DNA of 64,000 bases from Xylophilus sp. Leaf220 (GCF_001421705.1 NZ_LMKO01000003.1:13209-77208); one strand, 5' to 3'; positions 32,756 to 40,722 are shown, counted from the first letter of the stretch. Notes: generated by a model not told the origin, from the sequence alone. Translations and numbers: made by a program.

Positions 32756-33859
32756 ATGCAACTATCGTCCGTCTCCCTTCGCCTCGCCCGTGTCGGCCAG
32801 GCCGCCGCGGTGTCCCTGGCCTTCGCGTGCGCAGGCCTGCCGGCCGCCTTCGCCCAGACCGCCGCGCCCGATCCCGGCGCCAGCCTGGCCGCCGCGCAGG
32901 CCGCGGGCACCGTCACCGTCGCGATGGTGCTGCCGCGCGACGAGCAGAACATCGAGGCGGGCTTCAAGAGCTACCTGCAGCGCAGTGGCCTGTCGGTGCG
33001 CTACGTGCCGATCCGCGCCACCGGCCGTGCCGAAGACGCGGCCGCGCTGCGCAAGCAGGTGCGCGACGCCAAGCCCCAGCTGATCTACGTCTGGGGCACC
33101 CCCACGGCGCTGGCCCTCGCGGGCAAGGCCGAGTCGCCGCCGGCCGATGCGATCCGCGACATCCCCATCGTCTTCACCGAGGTCACCGACCCGGTGGGCG
33201 CCGGCCTGCTGCGCACCCTCGACAAGCACGGCGGCAACGTGACCGGCGTGAGCCACGTGGCGCCGGTGCCGGTGCAGCTCAACGCGATCCGGGCATACCG
33301 TCCGTTCACCCGGCTCGGCTACCTGCACAACCCGGCCGAGCCCAATTCGGCCCTGGTGCGCGAGCGGCTGCGGGAGCTGGCCAAGGCGCAGGATTTCGAA
33401 CTGGTCAACGCCGACATCCCGCTCGCCGCCAACGGCCAGCCCGACGCCGAGGCGCTGCCGGGCTTGATCCGCGGCATCGCGGAGCGCAAGGCCGATTTCC
33501 TCTACATCGGCCCCAGCACCTTCCTCGCCTTCACCCACCGCGATCTCGTCACCCAGGCGGCGCTCGACGCTCGGCTGCCCACCTTCTGCGCGACCGAGAG
33601 CATCGTGCGCCAGGCGCGCTGCATGTTCGGCCTGTTCTCCAACGGCGCCAACATCGGCCGCTTCGCCGCGGCCAAGGCGCTGCAGATCCTGGTGGAGCAC
33701 AAGCCGGTCGAGCAGGTGCCGGCGTCGACGCTGCAGCGTTTCTCCTTGCTGGTCAACATGAACACCGCCCAGCAACTCGACCTGTACCCGCCGCTGCTGC
33801 TGCTCAACGTGGCCGAGGTGATCGGCGTGCCCGCCACTGCCGCGGTGACGGCGAAGTAG
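32756..33859 (+). CDS. ABC_sub_bind-type periplasmic binding protein
   Basis: 367 residues. The signal peptide ends around AFAQ (residue 34). The mature protein shows landmarks of the PF04392 ABC substrate-binding family: VAMVLPRDEQNIEAGFKSYL, QLIYVWGTPTALALAGK, IPIVFTEVTDPVGAGLL, GGNVTGVSHVAPV and ADFLYIGPSTFLAF. GAGGAAT precedes the ATG by 8 bp. No permease or ATPase gene is nearby, so it may deliver ligand to the adjacent sensor proteins rather than to a transporter. Some relatives of this family act with signalling proteins. Confidence 0.82.
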   Translation: MQLSSVSLRLARVGQAAAVSLAFACAGLPAAFAQTAAPDPGASLAAAQAAGTVTVAMVLPRDEQNIEAGFKSYLQRSGLSVRYVPIRATGRAEDAAALRKQVRDAKPQLIYVWGTPTALALAGKAESPPADAIRDIPIVFTEVTDPVGAGLLRTLDKHGGNVTGVSHVAPVPVQLNAIRAYRPFTRLGYLHNPAEPNSALVRERLRELAKAQDFELVNADIPLAANGQPDAEALPGLIRGIAERKADFLYIGPSTFLAFTHRDLVTQAALDARLPTFCATESIVRQARCMFGLFSNGANIGRFAAAKALQILVEHKPVEQVPASTLQRFSLLVNMNTAQQLDLYPPLLLLNVAEVIGVPATAAVTAK

Positions 33860-33952
33860 AGCATCGCGCCCGGCGGTGCCCATGCAGAGCCAACCTTACA
33901 ATCCCGCGCGGCGGTGCATCCCGACGCGCCGCAACCCCGAAAGACCCGCGCC

Positions 33953-34285
33953 ATGAATCTCGAATTGGAAACCCGCAACGACGTTCTGATCCTGCGACTG
34001 ACCGGCCGGCTCGACAGCAGCAGTTCGCCCGAACTGGAGCGCATGGTCAACGAGCAGCTGGGTGCCGGCACCCAGCGCCTGGTGTTCGACTTCTCCGCCC
34101 TCGACTACATCAGCTCCGCCGGACTGCGGGTGATCCTGCTGGCAGGCAAGAAGCTGCGGGCCAGCAAGGGCAAGCTGGTGCTCGTCGGCCTGCGCGACAT
34201 GGTGCGCGAGGTGTTCGAGATGAGCGGCTTCCTCACCCTGTTCGCCGTGGCCGATACGGTCGACGAGGGACTGGCGAAGGTGTGA
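33953..34285 (+). CDS. STAS-domain anti-sigma factor antagonist (RsbV/SpoIIAA-like)
   Basis: 110 residues, a single STAS domain. Landmarks are ILRLTGRLDSSSSPELE (12-29) and the phosphorylation loop FSALDYISSAGLRVIL (47-62) with Ser54/Ser55, matching the D-x-x-x-S-S-A-G-L consensus. The expected cycle is phosphorylation by the RsbW-like kinase at 23844 and dephosphorylation by the PP2C protein at 27173. It is the last gene of the cluster, 93 bp after the binding-protein gene, so it may also have its own promoter. Confidence 0.88.
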   Translation: MNLELETRNDVLILRLTGRLDSSSSPELERMVNEQLGAGTQRLVFDFSALDYISSAGLRVILLAGKKLRASKGKLVLVGLRDMVREVFEMSGFLTLFAVADTVDEGLAKV

Positions 34286-34608
34286 CGGGCGACCGAACGG
34301 ATTCGGCATCGAACGGGCCTGCAGCCGGCGTCCTGTGCCGACATGGCGCTATATAATTAATAGCAGACTCGGCGGCGGAATCTCCCGTGTCGAGCCGCTT
34401 CGGTCTTTCGCCTGGGCCATGAATCCGTCAGACGGCAGGTCGTTCGACCACCACTGCCGTGCCGCGCATTCGATGGTTCGCATGCATCGCGCGGCCGGCA
34501 TCCCGGCCCCGCGGTAAAGGGCCGACACAGGCCCCGCATCGGCGCACTTTTAAAATGCAGCTGGAGCCGCCCTGCGGCACCTCCTTTCACCACAACGATA
34601 GAGTAAAC
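34286..34608 (+). other. Intergenic region between STAS gene and HU-like gene
   Basis: Beyond the 17-bp palindrome at 34348-34364, I see no gene here. The right end is the leader of the HU-like gene: an AT-rich segment TTTTAAAATG around 34549-34558 and a weak purine stretch (GATAGAG) before the ATG. No clear -35/-10 pair can be fixed. Confidence 0.4.
34348..34364. repeat. Dispersed palindrome GCTAT-N7-ATAGC, copy 1
   Basis: The sequence is GCTATATAATTAATAGC, with perfect 5-bp arms and a 7-nt AT-rich spacer. The same form recurs at 39100, 44934 and 55937 in this window. Confidence 0.6.
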
Positions 34609-35121
34609 ATGGCAACTGCAAAAAAGACGACTCCCGCAACCTCGGCCCGCGCCAAGACCTCGGCTGCTGCCGCGCCCGCCAAGAAGGCCGCCGCACCGGC
34701 GAAGAAGGCCGCTGCAGCGCCTGCTGCCGCCAAGAAGGCCACGGCCAAGGCTCCGGCCGCGCGCAAGGCCGCTGCGCCTGCGGCCGCGAAGGCACCGGTG
34801 GCGATCAAGCCGGTCAAGGAAGTCTTCACCAAGAGCGCGCTCGCGCTGCACCTGGCCGAGCAGTCGGGCGTCGAGGCCAAGGCGGTCAAGGCCGTGATGG
34901 CGGCGCTGGAGTCGGCGATCCTGGGCTCGGTGCACAAGCGCGGCCAGGGCGAGTTCACCCTGCCGGGCCTGCTGAAGATCGGCGTGCAGAAGGTCGACGC
35001 CAAGAAGAAGCGTTTCGGCAAGGACCCGTTCTCCGGCGAAGAGCGCTGGTTCCCGGCCAAGCCCGCATCGGTGCGCATCAAGGCACGTGCCTTGAAGAAG
35101 CTGAAGGACGCGGCGCTCTGA
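34609..35121 (+). CDS. HU/IHF-family DNA-binding protein with histone-H1-like tail
   Basis: 170 residues. The first 65 or so are an Ala/Lys/Pro repeat tail (AKKAAAPAKKAAAAP pattern) like histone H1 C-termini. Residues about 73-170 form an HU-like fold (FTKSALALHLAEQSGV, KAVKAVMAALESAI, GEFTLPGLLKIGVQKV, then PAKPASVRIKARALKKLKDA). HU proteins bend and compact DNA, and the added tail should raise non-specific binding. Tailed HU proteins are known in Burkholderiales. A strong terminator follows 27 bp downstream. Confidence 0.85.
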   Translation: MATAKKTTPATSARAKTSAAAAPAKKAAAPAKKAAAAPAAAKKATAKAPAARKAAAPAAAKAPVAIKPVKEVFTKSALALHLAEQSGVEAKAVKAVMAALESAILGSVHKRGQGEFTLPGLLKIGVQKVDAKKKRFGKDPFSGEERWFPAKPASVRIKARALKKLKDAAL

Positions 35122-35147
35122 TCCCGCTGCGCTGAGTCTTCACCCCG

Positions 35148-35182
35148 AACGCCGTGCCTGCGACTGTCGCAGGCACGGCGTT
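35148..35182. terminator. Strong bidirectional hairpin between HU and nhaR
   Basis: A perfect 16-bp stem starts AACGCCGTGCC and ends GGCACGGCGTT, with a 3-nt loop. It lies between two converging genes. A short T run (GTTTTCG) follows on the plus side. Confidence 0.8.
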
Positions 35183-35192
35183 CGCGTTTTCG

Positions 35193-36089
35193 TCAGCGGC
35201 GCAGGAACTTGCCGCGCGCGGCCTGGGTGATCGCCACCACGCACGGATGGGTGATGCGCCGCTCGACCGAGATCGCGAAGAACTCCTCCTGCAACTCCTG
35301 GGTGCGGCCGACCACCTCCACGCCGTACTGCGCGCAGGTTTCCTCTTCCAGCACCGTCGGCGTCATGAACACGCCGCGGCCTTCGCCGCCGAAGGCTTTC
35401 AGCAGGGCCGCGTCGTCGAACTCGCCGATCAGCCGGGGCCGCAGGCCGTGCTCGGCCAGCCACAGGTCGAGCCGCTGGCGCACCGCCGACGATGCGCCCT
35501 GGATCAGCATCGGCGCGTCGTCCAGGCACTGCGGGAACACGCCGCGTAGCGTGCGCCTCAGCGGCTTGGCCGCGAAGAAGCTCATGGTGGTGGTGCCCAG
35601 CGTGTGGTTGAAGGCCTTGACGCTGGTCTGCCTGCCCATCGCCTCGTCGGCGATCACCAAGTCGATCTTCTGCACCGAGAGCTGGCCGAGCAGGTCGCGG
35701 AAGTGTCCCTCGTGGCAGATCAGCCGCACCGGCTGGCCGATGCCCAGTGCCGGCTCCAGCAGCTTGTAGGCGATCGATTTCGGCACCGCGTCGGCGATGC
35801 CCACCCGGAAGTCCAGGCCCCGTTGCGGATCGCCGCGGGATCCCAGGGCCGTCTCCAGCTCGGCGCCCAGCGCGAAGATACGGTCGGCATAGCTCAGGGC
35901 GGTGTGGCCCTGCGGCGTCAGCTCCACGCCGCGGCCGCTCTTCTGGAACAGCGCGCAGCCCAGCCGGTCTTCCAGCAGCTTGATCTGGCCCGACAGCGTC
36001 TGCGGCGTGACGTGCAGTTGCTCGCTGGCGCGCACGATGCCGCCGGCCTTGGCCGCGGCCCAGAAGTAATGCAGGTGCTTGAAGTTCAT
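35193..36089 (-). CDS. nhaR: LysR-family regulator, NhaR-like
   Basis: 298 residues. The N-terminal winged HTH starts MNFKHLHYFWAAAKAGGIVR and continues ASEQLHVTPQTLSGQIKLLE, the signature of the NhaR branch rather than general LysR proteins. The effector domain includes GIADAVPKSIAYKLLEP and PMLIQGASSAVRQRLD. E. coli NhaR activates nhaA (Na+/H+ antiport) and osmC in response to sodium. No nhaA is adjacent here, so targets are unknown. The symbol is given by family resemblance. Confidence 0.82.
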   Translation of the reverse strand: MNFKHLHYFWAAAKAGGIVRASEQLHVTPQTLSGQIKLLEDRLGCALFQKSGRGVELTPQGHTALSYADRIFALGAELETALGSRGDPQRGLDFRVGIADAVPKSIAYKLLEPALGIGQPVRLICHEGHFRDLLGQLSVQKIDLVIADEAMGRQTSVKAFNHTLGTTTMSFFAAKPLRRTLRGVFPQCLDDAPMLIQGASSAVRQRLDLWLAEHGLRPRLIGEFDDAALLKAFGGEGRGVFMTPTVLEEETCAQYGVEVVGRTQELQEEFFAISVERRITHPCVVAITQAARGKFLRR

Positions 36090-36250
36090 GCGGTTTCTGT
36101 CGGACGGTAGGCCGCAATAGTACGGATAAACCGATGGGAGGGTGTCGAAAATTCGACTTTTACCGAAGTCTCCGCAGGGCTACAGTGGTGACAAGCCGCG
36201 ATCCCCTCCGGGTGCGACCCGCGGCGCTCACCACCCACCAAGGAATCGTC

Positions 36251-36946
36251 ATGAACCAGAATTTTCCGGTCTACGGCACACCGCAGTCGACCGATTCGAC
36301 CACCGTGCAGCGCAACCAGGTGCTGCGCAACACCTACTGGCTGCTCGCCCTGTCGATGCTGCCCACCGTACTGGGCGCCTGGATCGGCGTCGAGACGGGC
36401 ATCGCCCGCGCGATGTCGCCCGGCGTCGGGATGGTGGTGTTTCTGGCCGGTGCGTTTGGCTTCATGTTCGCGATCGAGAAGACCAAGAACTCGGCCGCCG
36501 GCGTGCCGGTGCTGCTGGCCTTCACCTTCTTCATGGGCGTGATGCTGTCGCGCATGGTCGGCACCGTGCTGGGCCTGGCCAACGGCGCAGGCCTGGTGAT
36601 GACGGCCTTCGCCGGCACCGGCGCGATCTTCCTCGGCATGGCGACGCTGTCGTCGGTGATCAAGCGCGACCTGTCCTCGATGGGCAAGTGGCTCTTCATC
36701 GGCGCGATCATGCTGCTGGTGGCGGGCATCGCCAACTTCTTCCTGCAGTCGAGCGCGCTGATGATCACGCTGGCGGTGCTGGCGATCGGCATCTTCTCGG
36801 CCTTCATCCTGTACGACCTGAAGCGCGTGCAGGACGGCCACGAGACCAACTACATCACCGCGACCCTCGGCGTGTACCTGAGCCTCTACAACGTGTTCCA
36901 GTCGCTCCTGATGCTGCTCGGCATCGGCGGAGGCCGCGAAGAATGA
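36251..36946 (+). CDS. Bax inhibitor-1 family membrane protein (YccA-like)
   Basis: 231 residues with seven hydrophobic helices. Family landmarks are RNQVLRNTYWLLALSMLPTVLG in the first helix, FMFAIEKTKNSAAGV, and the C-terminal KRVQDGHETNYITATLGVYL followed by LYNVFQSLLMLLG, including the conserved Asp-containing last helices. YccA modulates the FtsH protease in E. coli. The gene overlaps the TerB-like gene by four bases (ATGA), so the two are co-translated. Confidence 0.88.
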   Translation: MNQNFPVYGTPQSTDSTTVQRNQVLRNTYWLLALSMLPTVLGAWIGVETGIARAMSPGVGMVVFLAGAFGFMFAIEKTKNSAAGVPVLLAFTFFMGVMLSRMVGTVLGLANGAGLVMTAFAGTGAIFLGMATLSSVIKRDLSSMGKWLFIGAIMLLVAGIANFFLQSSALMITLAVLAIGIFSAFILYDLKRVQDGHETNYITATLGVYLSLYNVFQSLLMLLGIGGGREE

Positions 36947-37914
36947 GCCTCGCACCGCAGGACACCCGGAGCATCGTGACGATCAGCCTGCTGGCGGCCT
37001 TCGCCGACGGCGGCAAGCACGAGCGGGAGCGCGAGGAGATCAAGCGCATCGCCGAGGGCCTCTCGGCCGCCGACGGCATCCACCTGCCGACGCTCTACCA
37101 GGACGTGCTGATGAAGCGCGTGGCCCTGGCCGACGTGGCCGGCCGGCTGCAGAGCCAGGAGGCCAGGCAGCTGGCCTACGAGATGGCCGTCTGCGTCTGC
37201 GATGCCGACGGCACCCAGTCGGCGGCCGAAGTCGCCTTCCTCGGCACGCTGCGGCAGACGCTCGGCCTGGATGCGGAAACCGCCGGCCGCTTCGACGCCG
37301 ACGCGCAGGCCCTGGCCGCGGTGCCGCTGGCGCCGGCGGCCTCTGCTGCCGGTGCTGCGGCCGCCAGTGCCGCCACGCCGATCACCACCATCCCGGCCGA
37401 CGGCGCGGAGCTCGACAAGTCGATCCTCAACGCCGCCATCCTCAACGGCGCGCTGGAACTGCTGCCCGAGACGCTCTCGACCATGGCCATCATCCCGCTG
37501 CAGATGAAGCTGGTCTACCGCATCGGCCAGGCCCACGGCTACCAGCTCGACAGCGGCCATGTGAAGGATTTCCTGGCGACGGTGGGCGTGGGGCTCACCT
37601 CCCAGTACCTGGAGCAGGCCGGCCGCAAGCTGCTGGGCGGGCTGCTCGGCAAGGTGGGCGGCGGGCTGCTGCGCGGCGTGGGCAACCAGGCCGTCAGCTC
37701 GGGCATGAGCTTCGCCAGCACCTATGCGCTGGGGCATGTGGCCAAGCGCTACTACGCCGGCGGCCGGACGCTGTCGACGCAGATGCTGAAGGACGCCTAC
37801 GCCAGCGTCACCCAGGAAGCGCAGGGCCTGCAGACCCGCTACCTGCCGCAAATCCAGGAGCGTGCCCGCACGCTGGATGCCGGCAAGGTGCTGTCGATGG
37901 TGCGCGCGGCCTAG
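36943..37914 (+). CDS. TerB-like/DUF533-type protein with membrane-active helices
   Basis: 323 residues. The N-terminal part (1-about 115) is a TerB-like helical domain with acidic metal-binding-like positions (LLAAFADGGKHEREREEIKRIAEGL, VCVCDADGTQSAAEVAFLGTL). An Ala/Pro linker follows, then a glycine-rich amphipathic C-terminal region (YRIGQAHGYQLDSGHVKDFLA, AGRKLLGGLLGKVGGGLLRGV). Such proteins are linked to stress and envelope functions without a defined reaction. It shares an operon with the Bax-inhibitor-like gene and ends just before a strong terminator. Confidence 0.65.
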   Translation: MSLAPQDTRSIVTISLLAAFADGGKHEREREEIKRIAEGLSAADGIHLPTLYQDVLMKRVALADVAGRLQSQEARQLAYEMAVCVCDADGTQSAAEVAFLGTLRQTLGLDAETAGRFDADAQALAAVPLAPAASAAGAAAASAATPITTIPADGAELDKSILNAAILNGALELLPETLSTMAIIPLQMKLVYRIGQAHGYQLDSGHVKDFLATVGVGLTSQYLEQAGRKLLGGLLGKVGGGLLRGVGNQAVSSGMSFASTYALGHVAKRYYAGGRTLSTQMLKDAYASVTQEAQGLQTRYLPQIQERARTLDAGKVLSMVRAA

Positions 37915-37924
37915 TCGTCAGCGC

Positions 37925-37970
37925 CCAAGCAAAAGGCCGCCGGGGCATGCCCCGGCGGCCTTTTGCTTGG
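37925..37970. terminator. 46-bp perfect palindromic terminator
   Basis: The 46 bases are fully self-complementary around a central GCATGC. The arm contains CAAGCAAAAGGCCGCCGGGG and the returning arm places a T run after the GC-rich stem on either strand. It serves the converging genes that end at 37914 and 38006. Confidence 0.9.
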
Positions 37971-38005
37971 CGCGAAGGCTGCGGCCCTTCGGAGGGCCGC
38001 CGGCC

Positions 38006-38497
38006 TCACAGCGCCGGAATCCGCAGCTTCTGGCCGGGATAGATCTTGTCCGGGTCGCTCAGCATCGGCTTGTTGGCCTCGAAGATCTTCGGGTACTTGT
38101 TGGCGTCGCCGTAGTACTTCTTGGCGATGGCCGACAGGGTGTCGCCCTTGACCACGTCGTGGTACTGCGAGTCGGGCGCGGCGGCGGCCACGGTGAGCTG
38201 GTTGTCCACCTGGGTGACGCTGCTGACGTTGCCGGCGGCCAGGGCGGCCTTCTCGCTGGCCTCCTGCGTCGGGGCCTGGCCGGCCAGGGTGACCTTGGTT
38301 GCGGCGCCGTCGTAGGTGACCGTCAGGCCGGTGATGCCCAGCTTCTGCGTCTCGATGTACGTCTTGATCGCGGCGCCGGCCTTGGCGTTGAGGTCGTCGG
38401 TCGAAGGGGCGGCCGTGGTGGTGGCGGCCGGCGTCGCCGCGTTGGCGTGGCCGAAGAGCTTTTCGCCTGCGTCCTTGATGAAGCTGATGAGACCCAT
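38006..38497 (-). CDS. kbp: BON-LysM potassium-binding protein Kbp (YgaU)-like
   Basis: 163 residues. The start MGLISFIKDAGEKLFG is the hallmark of YgaU/Kbp proteins. A BON domain spans about residues 35-105 (IKTYIETQKLGITGLTVTYDG) and a C-terminal LysM domain about 112-162 (YHDVVKGDTLSAIAKKYYGD, PGQKLRIPAL). E. coli Kbp is a cytoplasmic potassium sensor induced by osmotic stress. Compared with E. coli it carries an extra Ala/Thr linker after the N-terminal helix. No signal peptide is present. Confidence 0.88.
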   Translation of the reverse strand: MGLISFIKDAGEKLFGHANAATPAATTTAAPSTDDLNAKAGAAIKTYIETQKLGITGLTVTYDGAATKVTLAGQAPTQEASEKAALAAGNVSSVTQVDNQLTVAAAAPDSQYHDVVKGDTLSAIAKKYYGDANKYPKIFEANKPMLSDPDKIYPGQKLRIPAL

Positions 38498-38594
38498 GTG
38501 TTTTTCCTTCTGTGCGGTGGTGGTTGCGGAAGCGGACCAATCTAGCCCCGCCGGCGGGCCGACCTGTCAGCGGTTGTCACCCGCGGGAGCAGGA

Positions 38595-39671
38595 TCAGAC
38601 GGACAGCGGGTCTTCCGCCATCGCCTCCACCTGCTCCTCCAGCATCCGCACTTGGCCGCGCCAGTAGTCGCTGCTGCCGAACCAGGGGAAGTTGATCGCG
38701 AAGATCGGGTCGTCCCAGCGGCGGGCCAGCCAGGCGCTGTAGTGCAGCAGGCGCAGGGTGCGCAGCGGCTCGATCAGCGCCAGCTCGCGGCGGTCGAAGC
38801 GGCGCACCTCCTCGTAGCCGTCGACCAGGGCCGACAGCTGCCGGGTGCGCTGGCCGCGGTCGCCCGACAGCAGCATCCACAGGTCCTGCACCGCCGGCCC
38901 GGTCCTGGCGTCGTCCAGGTCGACGAAGTGCGGCCCGCCGCCGGCCTGGTCCGACGGGGTCCAGAGGATGTTGCCCGGGTGGCAGTCGCCGTGCAGCCGG
39001 ATCGCGGCCATCGGCAGCGGGCCCTCCGGCGGTCCGTCCGAGTAGGCGTCTTCTTCATCGTCGGAAGTGGCCGGGGCCAGCGCGGATAGCCGGCTGCTAG
39101 CTATTGAATTTATAGCAATCTCGACCGCGCGGTCCCAATCGCCCCGTACGTCCAGCGGAATGAAATCGTGCGATTGCAGCCAGGCCCGGGGTTCGGTCGC
39201 GAAGGTTTGCAGGTCGAGCGCCGGCCGGTGGACGAAGGGCCGCGCCGAGCCGACGGTGTGCAGCCGGGCGATGAACCGGCCGATCCACTCCAGCACGTCG
39301 AAATCGTCCAGCTCCGGCGGCCGGCCGCCGCGGTTGGGGCTGACGCTGAAGACGAAGCCCGCATGGTGGTGGAGGGTGGTGCCGGCGGCCACCAGCGGCG
39401 CCACCACCGGCACCTCGGCCGCCACCAGTTCGGCGGCGAAGGCATGCTCTTCGGCGATCTGCGCATCGCTCCAGCGGCCGGGCCGGTAGAACTTGGCGAC
39501 GACCAGGCTGCCGTCTTCCAGACGCACCTGGTAGACCCGGTTCTCGTAGGAGGAGAGGGCGGTCAGCCGGCCGTCGCCGTAGAAGCCGACCGAGGCCAGG
39601 GCATCGAGCACCACGTCGGGCTGCAGGGTTTCGAAGGGGTGTCGGGCGCTGTCGGGAGTGTCTGCTTGCAT
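38595..39671 (-). CDS. srkA: Stress response kinase A (SrkA/YihE-like)
   Basis: 358 residues from the ATG at 39671. Family motifs: YENRVYQVRLEDGSLVVAKFYRPGRW (nucleotide-binding lobe with catalytic Lys), HGDCHPGNILW (catalytic loop), VDLDDARTGPAVQDLWMLLSGD (metal-binding DFG equivalent) and FPWFGSSDYWRGQ near the end. SrkA is a Ser/Thr kinase protecting against stress-induced death. A dispersed palindrome (39100-39116) lies inside the reading frame and supplies residues INSIAS, followed by an acidic stretch before the catalytic loop. The frame stays open through it. Confidence 0.88.
   Translation of the reverse strand: MQADTPDSARHPFETLQPDVVLDALASVGFYGDGRLTALSSYENRVYQVRLEDGSLVVAKFYRPGRWSDAQIAEEHAFAAELVAAEVPVVAPLVAAGTTLHHHAGFVFSVSPNRGGRPPELDDFDVLEWIGRFIARLHTVGSARPFVHRPALDLQTFATEPRAWLQSHDFIPLDVRGDWDRAVEIAINSIASSRLSALAPATSDDEEDAYSDGPPEGPLPMAAIRLHGDCHPGNILWTPSDQAGGGPHFVDLDDARTGPAVQDLWMLLSGDRGQRTRQLSALVDGYEEVRRFDRRELALIEPLRTLRLLHYSAWLARRWDDPIFAINFPWFGSSDYWRGQVRMLEEQVEAMAEDPLSV
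39100..39116. repeat. Dispersed palindrome GCTAT-N7-ATAGC, copy 2, inside srkA
   Basis: The sequence is GCTATTGAATTTATAGC, with perfect 5-bp arms. It lies within the kinase coding sequence, in frame on the minus strand, in a segment between the two kinase lobes where an insertion can be tolerated. Confidence 0.6.
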
Positions 39672-39694
39672 GCGTGCATTGTGCGCATGCAAAA

Positions 39695-39715
39695 AAGCCG
39701 GCACGGGGCCGGCTT
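39695..39715 (-). terminator. Terminator after ohr
   Basis: On the minus strand, an 8-bp stem (AAGCCGGC / GCCGGCTT) is followed by a T run (six A on the plus strand at 39691-39696). It contains the 17-mer hairpin that recurs elsewhere in the window. Confidence 0.8.
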
Positions 39716-39766
39716 CGTTAGGGGGGCGCCTGGAAGCGCCTGCCGGACGGGCCCGGCGCAGGTGCG

Positions 39767-40201
39767 TCAGGCGACGACCAGTTCCACTTCGACGTTGTCG
39801 CGGGTGGCGTTGGAGTACGGGCACACGTGGTGGGCCGCGTCGACGACCTTCTTCTTCTGCTCGGCGTCGAGGCCGGGCAGGTTGATCTCGAGCTTGACCG
39901 CGATGCCGTAGGCATTGTTCTCGATCGGGCCGAAGGAGACGCTCGCGTCGACCGACACATCGTCCGGCACCTTCACGCCGACCTTGCCACCGACGGCCTT
40001 CATCGCGCCGATGAAGCAGGCCGAGTAGCCGGCCGCGAACAGTTGCTCGGGGTTGGTGCCCGCGCCGCCCGCGCCGCCCATGGCCTTCGGCGTCGACAGG
40101 GTCACGCTGAGTGCGCCGTCGTCGGACTTGCTGGTGCCTTCGCGGCCGCCGGTGGTGTGGGCGTGGGCGGTGTAGACGACTTTTTCGAGCTTCTTGACCA
40201 T
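39767..40201 (-). CDS. ohr: Organic hydroperoxide resistance peroxidase Ohr
   Basis: 144 residues. Ohr/OsmC fold with both catalytic cysteines: Cys62 (YSACFIGAM) and Cys127 (HHVCPYSNATRDN), plus Arg20 and Glu52 of the active site (GREG, NPEQLFAAGY). It reduces organic hydroperoxides using lipoylated dihydrolipoamide proteins. It lies 62 bp downstream of the ohrR gene on the same strand, the usual pair, and is followed by a clear terminator. Confidence 0.93.
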   Translation of the reverse strand: MVKKLEKVVYTAHAHTTGGREGTSKSDDGALSVTLSTPKAMGGAGGAGTNPEQLFAAGYSACFIGAMKAVGGKVGVKVPDDVSVDASVSFGPIENNAYGIAVKLEINLPGLDAEQKKKVVDAAHHVCPYSNATRDNVEVELVVA

Positions 40202-40263
40202 GGTGATTCCTTCGGTTTGGATGAGGGGGAGAGAGAGAAAGAAAAAAGTGCGCGTCAGGCGCG

Positions 40264-40716
40264 TCAGGCCGCCGACCGGATCCGGTCGCGCAGCGTCTGC
40301 AGTTGTCCGGTCAGTTCGGCGATCTCGGGCAGAGAGCACTGGCTGGCCTGGAGCAGGCAGGCGGGGATGCCGGCGGCGCGCGCCTTCAGGCGGCGGCCGG
40401 CAGCGGTGAGGGTGATGTGGACACGGCGCTCGTCGGTCACGTCGCGCAGCCGGGCCAGCAGGCCGGCGGCTTCCATGCGCTTCAGCAGCGGAGTGAGCGT
40501 GCCCGAGTCGAGCGACAGCCGCGCGCCCAGCTCGGACACCGTCTGGCCGTCCTGCTCCCACAGCACCATCATCGTGAGGTACTGGGGGTAGGTCAGGCCG
40601 AGCTTGTCGAGCTGGGGCTTGTAGAGCTTGGTGATGGCCAGCGACGCCGAGTACAGGGCGAAGCACAGCTGGTGGTCCAGCTGCAGCATCTTGTCGGGGG
40701 AAAGCGTCGTAGGCAT
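40264..40716 (-). CDS. ohrR: MarR-family organic-peroxide sensor OhrR
   Basis: 150 residues. It has the reactive cysteine near the N-terminus (Cys18 in DHQLCFALYSAS), a winged HTH (LGARLSLDSGTLTPLLKRMEAAGLLARLRDVTDERRV) and a C-terminal dimer helix. OhrR represses ohr and releases DNA when Cys is oxidised by organic peroxides. It is upstream of ohr in the same direction. A sequence resembling the operator lies at its own start. Confidence 0.92.
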   Translation of the reverse strand: MPTTLSPDKMLQLDHQLCFALYSASLAITKLYKPQLDKLGLTYPQYLTMMVLWEQDGQTVSELGARLSLDSGTLTPLLKRMEAAGLLARLRDVTDERRVHITLTAAGRRLKARAAGIPACLLQASQCSLPEIAELTGQLQTLRDRIRSAA

Positions 40717-40722
40717 GGCTGC

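Noticed and set aside
29986-34356. A 1456-codon plus-strand open frame overlapping the MFS fusion, binding protein and STAS genes.
   Set aside because: It runs through three well-supported genes in another phase, is Arg/Gly/Pro-rich and has no domain. It is a high-GC shadow.
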